NCBI GenBank assembly: GCA_031431435.1
Contig: JANPDI010000261.1
Coordinates: forward strand, 1-12,198
Direction: 5' to 3'
DNA: 12,198 bases
Source of the DNA: UKL13-2 sp031431435
GTDB lineage: Bacteria; Pseudomonadota; Gammaproteobacteria; Burkholderiales; Usitatibacteraceae
Shown: positions 1 to 7,189 of the stretch, one piece after another
How positions within the stretch are numbered: position 1 is the stretch's first letter
Layout of the letters: every line of letters starts with the position of its first letter
Notes under the pieces: generated by a model
What the model was told of the DNA's origin: nothing
Databases searched by the model: none
What the model saw: only the letters and a program-made list of their open reading frames with translations
Program-made: the position numbers and the translations under genes

Positions 1-19
1 CGAGCCTTATATCTTGCGG

Positions 20-170
20 ATTAGGTATTGTATCTGCGGCGCGGCAGTCTGATGAGCCTTGAGGCTGAGCAATCAAGCCTGTGGGTCAGCGTATGACGCC
101 GTGCTGTTTTCTTGATTAACCCGAACAGTTGTCTGGGGCATTCAAAGATGACCCCGTATCAGTAAGGAAG
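20..170 (+). ncRNA. Candidate IS110 bridge RNA (structured leader)
   Basis: The non-coding leader of the IS110 recombinase can fold. AGCC 55-58 pairs with GGCT 63-66 around a TTGA loop. AATCAAG 71-77 pairs perfectly with CTTGATT 111-117 and encloses further pairing, such as CAGC 87-90 with GCTG 103-106. GGGGCAT 135-141 pairs with ATG-A-CCCC 148-155. In IS621, another IS110-group element, the matching region encodes a bridge RNA whose loops pair with target and donor DNA. Assigning that role here rests on position and hand-drawn folding only; the RNA ends are guesses. Confidence 0.4.
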
Positions 171-180
171 GGTGCCGAGA

Positions 181-1161
181 ATGGATACCGTTACGACGCA
201 ATACGTAGGAATCGATGTCAGTAAATCGCAGCTTGACTGTGCATTGTTGCAACAGAATCAGCAGTTTCTGTCAGCACAGTTTCCCAACGACGCAGACGGT
301 CATGCCGCGCTGCTGACGTGGGTAAAGCAACACGCCAAGGACAGCCTAGTTGTCGTTGAAGCCACCGGCGGGTATGAAGCGGCGATGGCGGCCAAGCTGG
401 CGACCAATGGATTACGTGTGGCCGTAGTCAATCCGCGTCAAGTCAGAGACTTTGCCAAAGCCACCGGTGTGCTCGCCAAGACCGACGCCATTGATGCGCG
501 TGTGTTGGCGCAGTTTGGCCGTGCGATCCAGCCGCAAGTGCGTGCGCCGAAGGCCGAGGAGTTGACTGAATTGGAGGCAGTGCTGACAAGGCGGCGCCAA
601 CTCGTTGAGATGATCACCACTGAAACGCATCGTCGCAGCACCGTGACCAGTCGAGTGATAGCCAAACAGATTGATCAACACCTGAAATGGCTAGCTAAGC
701 AGGTTGATACAGCGGATACGGATTTGGGAAGCATGATCAAGCGCAGCACGCTCATGCAACGCAAGCTGGATGTGCTCACCTCGGTGCCTGGTGTAGGTCG
801 GGTGACGGCGGTTTCGTTGATCGCACAGCTTCCTGAGCTGGGCACACTCAATGAGCGGCAGTTGAGCGCATTGGTGGGTGTGTGTCCATTCAACCGGGAT
901 TCGGGCACGCTACGTGGACGGCGCACGATCTGGGGTGGGCGGGCTCGCGTGCGTGCGGCGCTGTACATGGCGGCATTGGTGGCGGCGCGCCACAATCCTC
1001 TTCTAAAAACGTTTTACCAGCGGCTCTTGGCTGCTGGCAAAGCCAAGAAGGTGGCCTTGGTCGCGGTCATGCATAAGCTGCTCTTGATCCTGAATGCGAT
1101 GATCAAGCGTGATCAGATGTGGGAGACCGGCTATGTTCACAACCAGTCAAAACCAGCTTGA
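181..1161 (+). CDS. IS110-family DEDD recombinase (transposase)
   Basis: A 326-residue recombinase that would move the surrounding IS110 element. The N-terminal RuvC-like domain begins YVGIDVSK and shows the acidic tetrad D12, E60 (VVVEATGGYE), D102 and D105 (KTDAIDAR). A central helical stretch follows at about 125-190. The C-terminal Transposase_20 domain has the helix-hairpin-helix-like VPGVGRVTA (202-210) and the NRDSGTLRGRR segment, with S241 placed like the catalytic serine of IS621 (from memory). Its length equals the family norm and there are no stops or frameshifts, so it appears intact. The ATG at 181 is chosen over the in-frame GTG at 172 because AAGGAAG (164-170) sits 10 bases before the ATG and only 1 before the GTG. 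Open frames on the opposite strand inside it look like shadows. Confidence 0.93.
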   Translation: MDTVTTQYVGIDVSKSQLDCALLQQNQQFLSAQFPNDADGHAALLTWVKQHAKDSLVVVEATGGYEAAMAAKLATNGLRVAVVNPRQVRDFAKATGVLAKTDAIDARVLAQFGRAIQPQVRAPKAEELTELEAVLTRRRQLVEMITTETHRRSTVTSRVIAKQIDQHLKWLAKQVDTADTDLGSMIKRSTLMQRKLDVLTSVPGVGRVTAVSLIAQLPELGTLNERQLSALVGVCPFNRDSGTLRGRRTIWGGRARVRAALYMAALVAARHNPLLKTFYQRLLAAGKAKKVALVAVMHKLLLILNAMIKRDQMWETGYVHNQSKPA

Positions 1162-1189
1162 TTTCAAGACAGTTGCTGGCCCCTTTTGC

Positions 1190-1350
1190 TGCGCCGAGAT
1201 TCCGCCACTTCACTGTATTGCTTGAACATGCGCCGCATCCATTGCGGCTTACCGGTCAGATCACAATAGTCGGTACCGCGTCGGGTGCAAACGCGAATCA
1301 ATGGCTCGCGGTAGAGTGCGTATGGCCAGACCGTCGAGACCACCACGCGC
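1190..1350 (-). pseudogene. Fragment of a saccharopine-dehydrogenase-like gene
   Basis: Read on the minus strand from about 1350 down, this encodes VVSTVWPYALYREPLIRV, then a GTDYCDLTGKPQWMRRM segment. These match residues 88 to about 136 of the intact 420-residue oxidoreductase at 5906-7168. By hand count about 124 bases (1227-1350 against 6788-6911) agree at roughly 80-85 %, so it is a diverged paralogue rather than a fresh copy. The glycine of STVGPYALYG is W/R-substituted at two places. Similarity stops abruptly near 1350 on one side and fades near 1190, next to the IS110 element, on the other. No start or catalytic core remains. The rest of the gene may lie beyond the left edge if the IS landed inside it. 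Confidence 0.75.
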
Positions 1351-1564
1351 CAAACGTACCGGCCACGAGTTATATGCGCAAGTCCAGCGCTAGAAATCGG
1401 GGGCTGGGTCGATTGTTCTATCGGCCGGCATGGATTGCCTATTTCGCAACATTGACTGTAGAGTTGATACGCAAGTCATCAGATAGTTCGCGTATGATGG
1501 AATGGTTCTACGGTGACGTAAGCGAATATTGATTTTCGAAGTCAATACCCGTGAAGGAATTACC
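1351..1564 (+). promoter_or_regulatory. Leader and possible promoter region of adhP
   Basis: No gene is recognisable between the reductase fragment and adhP. A good -10 hexamer, TATGAT, lies at 1493-1498, but nothing like TTGACA sits 16-18 bases before it. TTGACT (1452-1457) and TTGATA (1464-1469) are too far upstream, so an activator-dependent promoter is possible. An inverted repeat TATTGA (1527-1532) / TCAATA (1542-1547) with a 9-base spacer lies in the would-be leader. The ribosome-binding site GAAGGA (1553-1558) is 6 bases before the ATG at 1565. The promoter itself is inferred. Confidence 0.35.
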
Positions 1565-2600
1565 ATGCCACGCCATATGCAAGCTGCCGTCGTTGAAGCC
1601 TTTGACCACCCACTCGTGCTGCAAGAGTGGGATGTGCCATCGCCACACGCCGGACAAATACTGGTTAAAACCGAAGCCTGCGGTGTTTGTCATACCGATC
1701 TGCACGCCGCGCGCGGCGACTGGCCGGTCAAACCCGCGCCACCGTTTATTCCGGGGCACGAGGGCATTGGGCAGGTAGCCGCTGTCGGTGCCGGTGTAAC
1801 GAATGTAAAAGAAGGCGATCGCGTTGGTGTGCCGTGGCTCTACTCAGCTTGCGGGCATTGCGAATATTGTTTATCGGCTTGGGAGACGGTATGCGGTAGC
1901 GCGCAATTTGGTGGCTACACGGTTAATGGCGGATTTGCAGATTACATTTTGGCTGACCCTAATTATGTGGCGCGCATACCGGATGGTTTATCGGCTATCA
2001 ATGCCGCGCCGATTATTTGCGCGGGTGTGACCACCTACAAAGGCATTAAAGAAGCGGCCACTAAACCCGGCGATTGGTTAGTGGTCTCCGGCGCGGGCGG
2101 GCTGGGGCACTTAGCAATTCAATACGCCAAGGCAATGGGGCTACATGTTTGTGCGGTGGATATTGATGACGTCAAGTTGACCCACGCCACATTGATGGAG
2201 GCGGATGCAACAGTGAACGCCACATTACCTGATGCAGTTGAGCAGGTTAAAAAAACTCACTAGCGGCGGCGCGCACGGCGTACTCATTACCGCACCGTCA
2301 CTTGCGGCATTCAAACAAGGGGTCGCCATGACACGTAAGCGCGGCACTTGTGTATTTACCGGATTGCCACCAGGGGAGTTTCCATTTCCATTGTTCGACG
2401 TGGTTCTTAACTGCATTACCGTGCGCGGCTCGCTCGTCGGCACACGCCAGGACATGGCCGAAGCGCTAACCTTTGCTGCGGAAGGTAAGGTGAAAGCAGA
2501 TATTGAATTGCAACCCTTGTCCGCCATCAACCAAGTGCTCACCAGGCTTGAACGTGGTGAAGTGGCGGCGCGTATTGTCCTGGAGTTTGGCAACGCCTGA
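1565..2600 (+). pseudogene. adhP: AdhP-type zinc alcohol dehydrogenase, frameshifted
   Basis: A zinc- and NAD-dependent alcohol dehydrogenase of the AdhP (propanol-preferring) group, which interconverts primary alcohols and aldehydes and can regenerate NAD+ during fermentation. Catalytic zinc ligands appear at C42 (CGVCHTD), H65 (PGHEGIG) and C152. The structural zinc cysteines are C96, C99, C102 and C110. The Rossmann GAGGLG is at 176-181, with D199 at the end of the next strand. The first frame stops at TAG 2261-2263. The expected continuation (LTSGGAHGVLITAPS to GEVAARIVLEFGNA, ending at 2600) is in the +1 frame. The break is at an A7 run, 2249-2255; six A's would restore one protein of about 344 residues, the usual length. 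The ATG at 1565 is backed by GAAGGA 6 bases upstream. It could be a true pseudogene, a sequence error, or a slippage-rescued gene. Confidence 0.85.
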
Positions 2601-2632
2601 TTTAACGAATACAACAACGAACGGAAATTAAA

Positions 2633-2782
2633 ATGAACGTTCTACTTGCAGCTGATGCCAGCATGCAAACCCAGATCGCCATGGGAACGCGTGGGCGAGA
2701 TTTGCCGGGACGTGCAATGTTGGGTAGCATCGCCGGGCGGGTGCTTGCCACCAATACCGATCCTGTACTTCTGCTCAAGTGA
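2633..2782 (+). pseudogene. Internally deleted universal stress protein (49 codons)
   Basis: A small open frame whose two ends match the two ends of a universal stress protein. MNVLLAADAS is the first beta strand (compare MKVLVAVDGS in the USP at 8510). IAMGTRGRDLPGRAMLGS and the closing DPVLLLK match the last third of that protein. The nucleotide-binding signature G-x2-G-x9-G-S is fully kept (G18, G21, G31, S32), while about 90 middle residues are missing without loss of frame. Such a protein lacks most of the alpha/beta fold and is unlikely to work as a normal USP. The ribosome-binding site is weak (GGA near 2623). The stop TGA (2780-2782) overlaps the GTG at 2779, the first possible start of the ATPase, so translation of this frame may feed into the ATPase. 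It lies 32 bases after adhP, probably on the same transcript. Confidence 0.7.
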
Positions 2783-5607
2783 GCAACGAAGGGCGCAGAC
2801 AATCAATAAAACGCCCCATGCTAAAACATCACAAAGCCCACCCCGACCAGCTTGATGCCATCGATTCAATTTTGGCGCATACAAGAAGCGCGGAAGGACT
2901 TGCGGCACATCTCACGGTGCAGCCGGTAATGGGTTTGACTGCGCAGGAGGTGCTGCAAAGAAGATTGCAATACGGCATCAACCAACTGCCGAACCCACCA
3001 CAGCGCCACGCTTGGCAGGTATTCGCAGCCCAGTTTAAAAGTATTTTGATTCTGATTTTGATAGGCGCTTCCGGCCTGTCAGTGCTTATCGGCAATCTCA
3101 AGGATGGAATCGTCATCCTAGCAGTGGTGCTGATCAACGCGACGGTCGGGTTTTACCAAGAGTGGCGGGCCGAGCAAAGCCTGTTAGCACTTAAACAGAT
3201 GTTGCCAATACGCGCGCGCGTGCGCCGGGACAGTCAAAAAATTGATGTTGCAGCCACCGACCTCGTGCCCGGCGATGTGGTTTTGCTGGAGGCAGGCGAT
3301 TCTGTACCCGCCGATGGCCGACTCTGGTTTGCAGTTGGACTTGAAGTGGACGAATCAGCGCTGACTGGTGAATCACAACCAGCCAGCAAGCAGAGCGACG
3401 CGCTGCACGGTATCGAAACAGTCTTGGCAGACCGCAGCAATATGGTGTACCTCAATACGCTGGTAACGCGCGGGCGGGCTGAAATCATCGTGACCAGTAC
3501 GGGTGTACGTACCGAGATGGGCCAATTGTCCTTGCTACTCGCCACTACCACCGAGGCACCTACACCCCTACAAATTCAACTCGATCAGTTAGGTAAACGG
3601 CTCGGCACAATTGCGCTAACGCTGGTGGGCATGCTGGCCTTATTTGAGTATTTTCGCGGAACTGCTTTGGCGCATATTGCCGTTAATGCCATTGCACTCG
3701 GTGTTGCTGCGATGCCCGAAGGCTTACCCGTCGTGGTAACAGTAACGTTGGCTCTTGGCATGCGCAATATGGCGCGCCAGCACGCTATTGTCAAACGCCT
3801 GGCGAGCGTTGAAACACTGGGTTGCACCACTGTCATTTGCTCAGATAAAACCGGCACATTGACGCTCAACCAAATGACAGTGTCTTCATTTTGGTATCAG
3901 GGTCAACACTTTACAGTGACGGGTGAAGGCTATGGCCTGACTGGTGCAATACGCCTTGCCCTTGATCCAGCACCAGGAAATGTTGCGGCAGTATCGCCAA
4001 ATATGGAGCCGCTCATGACAGCGGCTGTCCATTGCAACGATAGCCGACTCGCTGATGGTAAGGTCATCGGCGACCCCATGGAGGCGGCACTGCTGGTATT
4101 GGCGCACAAAGCCTGTGTGCCGCTGAGACAAGTTGCAGAAGCGTGGCCTCGCGTTGCTGAAATTCCGTTTGACTCTTCGCACAAATTCATGGCGACTTTT
4201 CATCGGGACAGCGCACATGCCACGGTGCAAATCTTCATTAAAGGCGCGCCGGATGTCCTCTTGACTCTTTGCAGCCAAGAATTGAGTCACAACGACGTCC
4301 AAGCGTTAGGAACAGCGGCACGTCAGCACCTTCATGCCCAGTATGAAGCGTTTGGCGCAACAGGTTTGCGTGGACTGCTGATCGCTTCGCGCACTGTTCC
4401 AGCGCGTGAGTTTGATCCTGCGGCAGATCTGATGCCGTGGATGGTTGATCTGACCTTTGTTGGTTTGGTAGGGCTGATGGATCCGCCCAGAAGTGAGGCC
4501 ATGATAGCGATTGCGCGATGTGCTGAGGCGGGCATTGACGTTAAAATGATCACCGGCGACCACCAAATCACGGCACTAGCAATTGCGCGTGAATTGGGGC
4601 TGAAAGGCGAGGCGATGACGGGCGCGGCATTTGACCGGGTCAGTCCGCATGAGCTTCCTCAGGTGATTGAAAATGTGTCAGTCTTTGCCCGCGTCACACC
4701 AAGCCATAAGGTTGCCATCGTGCGCGCGCTTCAAAAAAATGGCCATGTGGTGGCCATGACGGGCGACGGCGTGAACGACGCACCCGCCTTGAAGTGTGCG
4801 GATATCGGTGTGGCGATGGGCAGCGGTACGTCCGTTGCCAAAGCCGCTGCAACCATGGTGTTAACCGATGATAATTTCGCGACGCTGGTCAGCGCTGTCA
4901 GGCAAGGCCGTACCCTCTATGACAACATCGTCAAGTTTGTACGCTTCCAGTTGTCCACAACCATAGGTGCCATCTTGACGGTACTGCTCGCACCACTGCT
5001 CGGGTTGGCAGATCCCTTCACTGCGGTGCAGATTTTGTGGATTGCCATCATCATGGATGGGCCACCGGCTGTATCACTGGCGATGGATGCTGCCCGTCCA
5101 GGCATCATGCATGAGCCGCCGCGCAGCCGGACGCAGCCATTGCTGACGCTGGCCCGTGTTGCAAAAGTAGCCGCCTATGGCCTGACCATGACGGCGGGGA
5201 CACTGGCAGTCATGTACTACGCTGAAAGCCAGGGTATGGCCGAGCTGGCCCCGACGCTGGCCTTCACAACCTTTGTACTGTTTCAGTTTTTTAATGTTTT
5301 CAATTCACGCGTGGAACGCGGCACTGCGTTCAACCGTTACTTTTTCAAAAACACCATGCTCTGGACGGCGTTAGGCGGCGTGATCGTTTTGCAAGTCATT
5401 GCCGTTCAGTGGCCCCCCGCGCAGTCGGTATTCGCAACGCAGTCTCTGAGCCTTGCGAATTGGCTCTTAGCGACAGCCGTTGCGTCCTCCATCCTAGTGT
5501 TGGAAGAAAGCCGCAAACTTGTCGTTCTCATTTTTGTGAAACTCGGCGCTAGCGTAAAACTGCCCCGCTCGACCGGCAGAAAAAAAGATCGCCACCAAAC
5601 GCACTAA
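2779..5607 (+). CDS. P2-type cation-transporting ATPase (Ca2+/PMR1-like)
   Basis: A 942-residue inner-membrane pump that uses ATP to move cations, most like the PMR1/SPCA and bacterial Ca2+-ATPase group. In order: a Cation_ATPase_N domain (GLTAQEVLQRRLQYG, ~51-65); M1-M2 (~75-130); the actuator with TGES at 196-199; M3 and M4 with PEGLP at 313-317; the phosphorylation motif DKTGT with D356; nucleotide-binding KGAPD at 488-492; TGD at 592-594; TGDGVNDAP at 661-669; then M5-M10. In M6 the sequence is WIAIIMDGPPA: D760 is kept, but position 756, asparagine in PMR1/SPCA and SERCA, is alanine. The ion may therefore differ from Ca2+. The GTG at 2779 overlaps the mini-USP stop; the ATG at 2818 is an alternative. 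Neither start has a strong ribosome-binding site. The gene appears intact. Confidence 0.92.
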   Translation: MSNEGRRQSIKRPMLKHHKAHPDQLDAIDSILAHTRSAEGLAAHLTVQPVMGLTAQEVLQRRLQYGINQLPNPPQRHAWQVFAAQFKSILILILIGASGLSVLIGNLKDGIVILAVVLINATVGFYQEWRAEQSLLALKQMLPIRARVRRDSQKIDVAATDLVPGDVVLLEAGDSVPADGRLWFAVGLEVDESALTGESQPASKQSDALHGIETVLADRSNMVYLNTLVTRGRAEIIVTSTGVRTEMGQLSLLLATTTEAPTPLQIQLDQLGKRLGTIALTLVGMLALFEYFRGTALAHIAVNAIALGVAAMPEGLPVVVTVTLALGMRNMARQHAIVKRLASVETLGCTTVICSDKTGTLTLNQMTVSSFWYQGQHFTVTGEGYGLTGAIRLALDPAPGNVAAVSPNMEPLMTAAVHCNDSRLADGKVIGDPMEAALLVLAHKACVPLRQVAEAWPRVAEIPFDSSHKFMATFHRDSAHATVQIFIKGAPDVLLTLCSQELSHNDVQALGTAARQHLHAQYEAFGATGLRGLLIASRTVPAREFDPAADLMPWMVDLTFVGLVGLMDPPRSEAMIAIARCAEAGIDVKMITGDHQITALAIARELGLKGEAMTGAAFDRVSPHELPQVIENVSVFARVTPSHKVAIVRALQKNGHVVAMTGDGVNDAPALKCADIGVAMGSGTSVAKAAATMVLTDDNFATLVSAVRQGRTLYDNIVKFVRFQLSTTIGAILTVLLAPLLGLADPFTAVQILWIAIIMDGPPAVSLAMDAARPGIMHEPPRSRTQPLLTLARVAKVAAYGLTMTAGTLAVMYYAESQGMAELAPTLAFTTFVLFQFFNVFNSRVERGTAFNRYFFKNTMLWTALGGVIVLQVIAVQWPPAQSVFATQSLSLANWLLATAVASSILVLEESRKLVVLIFVKLGASVKLPRSTGRKKDRHQTH

Positions 5608-5618
5608 GGATTTTCCCC

Positions 5619-5644
5619 GACAACACGCTGTCGCGTATGTTGTC
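5619..5644 (+). terminator. Hairpin after the ATPase gene
   Basis: GACAACACGC (5619-5628) pairs with GCGT (5633-5636) and GTTGTC (5639-5644) around a TGTC loop, giving ten base pairs with a two-base bulge. It starts 11 bases after the ATPase stop. There is no T-run behind it on either strand, so it may protect an mRNA end or mark a weak or factor-dependent stop rather than act as a classical intrinsic terminator. Confidence 0.4.
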
Positions 5645-5700
5645 AGAGAAAGTCTGAACGCTAGCAGCCTGTCGGACTTAAGGCGAACAAAGGAGCACCT

Positions 5701-5905
5701 TTGAAGAAAATTCTTTTTTTTGGCGCTGGCGTCCTTGGCAGTTTGTACGCAGCACGACTGAAGCAATCAGGACAAGACGTTAGGATGCTCGCGCGAAACC
5801 CAAGGCTCAAGGACATCAAAAAAATGGCATCATCGCGGAACACGCGGTCACCGGAAAAAGGCGGTCTAAACATGACCTTCTTGACCGCTGCCCAACGGGG
5901 GCGTC
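5701..5905 (+). pseudogene. Truncated ketopantoate reductase (PanE/ApbA) remnant
   Basis: The frame opens with TTG at 5701, 5 bases after AGGAG (5691-5695), and reads MKKILFFGAGVLGSLYAARL. This is the N-terminal NADP-binding Rossmann strand and GxGxxG loop (GAGVLG) of the PanE/ApbA family, which reduces 2-dehydropantoate. Good similarity runs through RLKDIKK (to about residue 41). At an A7 run (5818-5824) the family continuation (NGIIAEHAVTG) is in another frame, so a base has been lost or gained there. Nothing recognisable remains beyond about 5860, and the frame at 5701 ends in TAA at 5923-5925, overlapping the 3' end of the opposite gene. The catalytic domain (about 250 residues) is absent, so this is a dead fragment. 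Confidence 0.7.
5855..5888 (-). terminator. Intrinsic terminator of the minus-strand oxidoreductase unit
   Basis: On the minus strand GCGGTC (5888 to 5883), a 16-base loop, GACCGC (5866 to 5861), then C and TTTTT (5859 to 5855) form a GC-rich six-pair stem with a U-run. It lies 18 bases past the stop codon of the oxidoreductase at 5906 and inside the panE remnant. Confidence 0.55.
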
Positions 5906-7168
5906 CTAGCCTTCAATCAGCATAAATTTCACGCCGGCGTATGTTTCCAAACGTGTCAGCAGGCGTGCACCAAACGTGGTTGACGGCGTCCAAAATCCGC
6001 CTGGCAATTGCGCTTTCGGCACATCTTGCGCCAGACACGCCGCGGCTTCACCGAGCATTTTGCCGGTTGAGCCGTAACCCGGGTCGCGATCACCGGTGAC
6101 CTTGGTGCGGAGCTCGCGTCCATCTGCCGTGCGGCCAACAAAGCGGAAATCGAAAAAACCGCTGGCCTGCGCGGCCGGACTGGGTCCTTCGCCGGGCGCG
6201 GGCAACATGAATTTTTCCATCAGCCAACGGACCGGCGGGATCGCTGCGCCGGCCACAAAGCCGGCGAGGCCGGCGCTGAGCGTCATTGCCCGGCTGCGTC
6301 CGGCGAAGCCTTTGCCCATCAACATGGCTTCGTCGTAACAAAATTCCGCAATGGTCGGCAGCGCGTTTTTTGCCGGGCTTTGCAAGACGTTGCTACGCAA
6401 CACCACACGGACATTGATGGCGGCCATGACAAACGGCGCCGACCACGCCTGGAAATCGGCATCAAACACCGCGCCCTTGATGTTGGTTTGACGTGTCTTG
6501 CCGGTATCGGGCGGGCAAAGTGAATACGGATTGGTCAGCTCCTTGCGCAGGCCGGGATCTCGTGCGGCCTCCTTGACCATATTGACCATGCTGGCAACCG
6601 TGCCACCGGATGCCGCGCCGCGCATGGCTTTCACGCGCATTTTGATGTTGGTGCACGGCTCGCCAAAATGCAGCAAGGACTGTTGTTGCAAAAACCAAAC
6701 GCCGAGGTCGGATGGGATGGAATCAAAGCCGCAGCAATGTACGATACGCGCGCCACTTTGCGCCGCTGCGTCGCTGTATTTTGTGATCATGCGTCGCATC
6801 CATTGCGGCTCGCCGGTCAGATCACAATAGTCGGTACCGAGCTTTGTGCAGACACGAATCAGCGGCTCGCCATAAAGCGCATATGGACCGACGGTCGACA
6901 CCACCACGCGGGTTTGTTGACACATGGCGTCAAGCGCGGCTTCATCTGCCGCATCGGCAACAATCACGTTGAGCGACTTGGCATCCGCGCCGAGGGACGT
7001 CACCAGCGCGTCGAGTTTGGCGCGCGAGCGTCCGGCGATCGCCCAGTCGAGTTTGCGCGGGCCGGGTTTGGCCGGACTGCCAAATTCCTGCAGTAGGTAT
7101 CGGCATAGAATCTCGCCGACAAAGCTGGTGGCGCCAAACACAACAACATCAAATGGGGGTTTTTGCAT
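5906..7168 (-). CDS. Saccharopine-dehydrogenase-like / trans-acting enoyl reductase family oxidoreductase
   Basis: A 420-residue NAD(P)-dependent oxidoreductase of the saccharopine dehydrogenase-like group that includes mycobacterial trans-acting enoyl reductases. The Rossmann start DVVVFGATSFVG has its glycine loop at residues 12-18. The family blocks VVSTVGPYALYGEPLI (~89-104), GTDYCDLTGE (111-120) and HCCGFDSIPSDLG (144-156) follow. A hydrophobic stretch near residues 300-325 (AGLAGFVAGAAIPPV) could sit at the membrane. Length fits the family. The substrate cannot be read from sequence; lipid or acyl substrates are known only for some relatives. It starts 21 bases after the stop of the gene at 7190-8350 and should share its transcript. 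The ribosome-binding site is weak, which suits coupling to the upstream gene. A diverged fragment of a second such gene lies at 1190-1350. Confidence 0.85.
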   Translation of the reverse strand: MQKPPFDVVVFGATSFVGEILCRYLLQEFGSPAKPGPRKLDWAIAGRSRAKLDALVTSLGADAKSLNVIVADAADEAALDAMCQQTRVVVSTVGPYALYGEPLIRVCTKLGTDYCDLTGEPQWMRRMITKYSDAAAQSGARIVHCCGFDSIPSDLGVWFLQQQSLLHFGEPCTNIKMRVKAMRGAASGGTVASMVNMVKEAARDPGLRKELTNPYSLCPPDTGKTRQTNIKGAVFDADFQAWSAPFVMAAINVRVVLRSNVLQSPAKNALPTIAEFCYDEAMLMGKGFAGRSRAMTLSAGLAGFVAGAAIPPVRWLMEKFMLPAPGEGPSPAAQASGFFDFRFVGRTADGRELRTKVTGDRDPGYGSTGKMLGEAAACLAQDVPKAQLPGGFWTPSTTFGARLLTRLETYAGVKFMLIEG

Positions 7169-7189
7169 GGGTCGCTCTGGCTGACGCGG

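Larger units (their letters stand above)
1..1190 (+). mobile_element. IS110-family insertion sequence, left end not resolved
   Basis: The element holds one recombinase gene (181-1161), with a leader of at least 180 bases before it and only a short tail after it. The long-leader, short-tail layout is that of the IS110 group rather than the IS1111 group. IS110 elements lack classical terminal inverted repeats and usually make no target duplication, so the ends cannot be read off directly. The right end must lie between the recombinase stop at 1161 and about 1190, because from there the DNA resembles the inside of an unrelated reductase gene (see 1190-1350). The left end may be at or before base 1. 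The outer limits are inferred. Confidence 0.7.

Noticed and set aside
412..995. Three minus-strand open frames inside the IS recombinase gene
   Set aside because: They mirror the coding strand of a well-conserved gene, lack ribosome-binding sites and have no recognisable motif.
1452..1481. TTGAT/ATCA half-sites upstream of adhP as an FNR box
   Set aside because: The half-sites are 9 bases apart instead of 4 and do not align with the TATGAT at 1493-1498.
1119..1532. 137-residue plus-strand open frame after the IS recombinase
   Set aside because: It runs antisense to the reductase fragment at 1190-1350 and shows no family motif; the minus-strand reading explains the sequence.
5656..5681. Possible IS terminal sequence before the panE remnant (CAGCCTGTCGGACTTA)
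   Set aside because: The wording is reminiscent of IS ends, but there is no matching inverted copy or transposase in the window.
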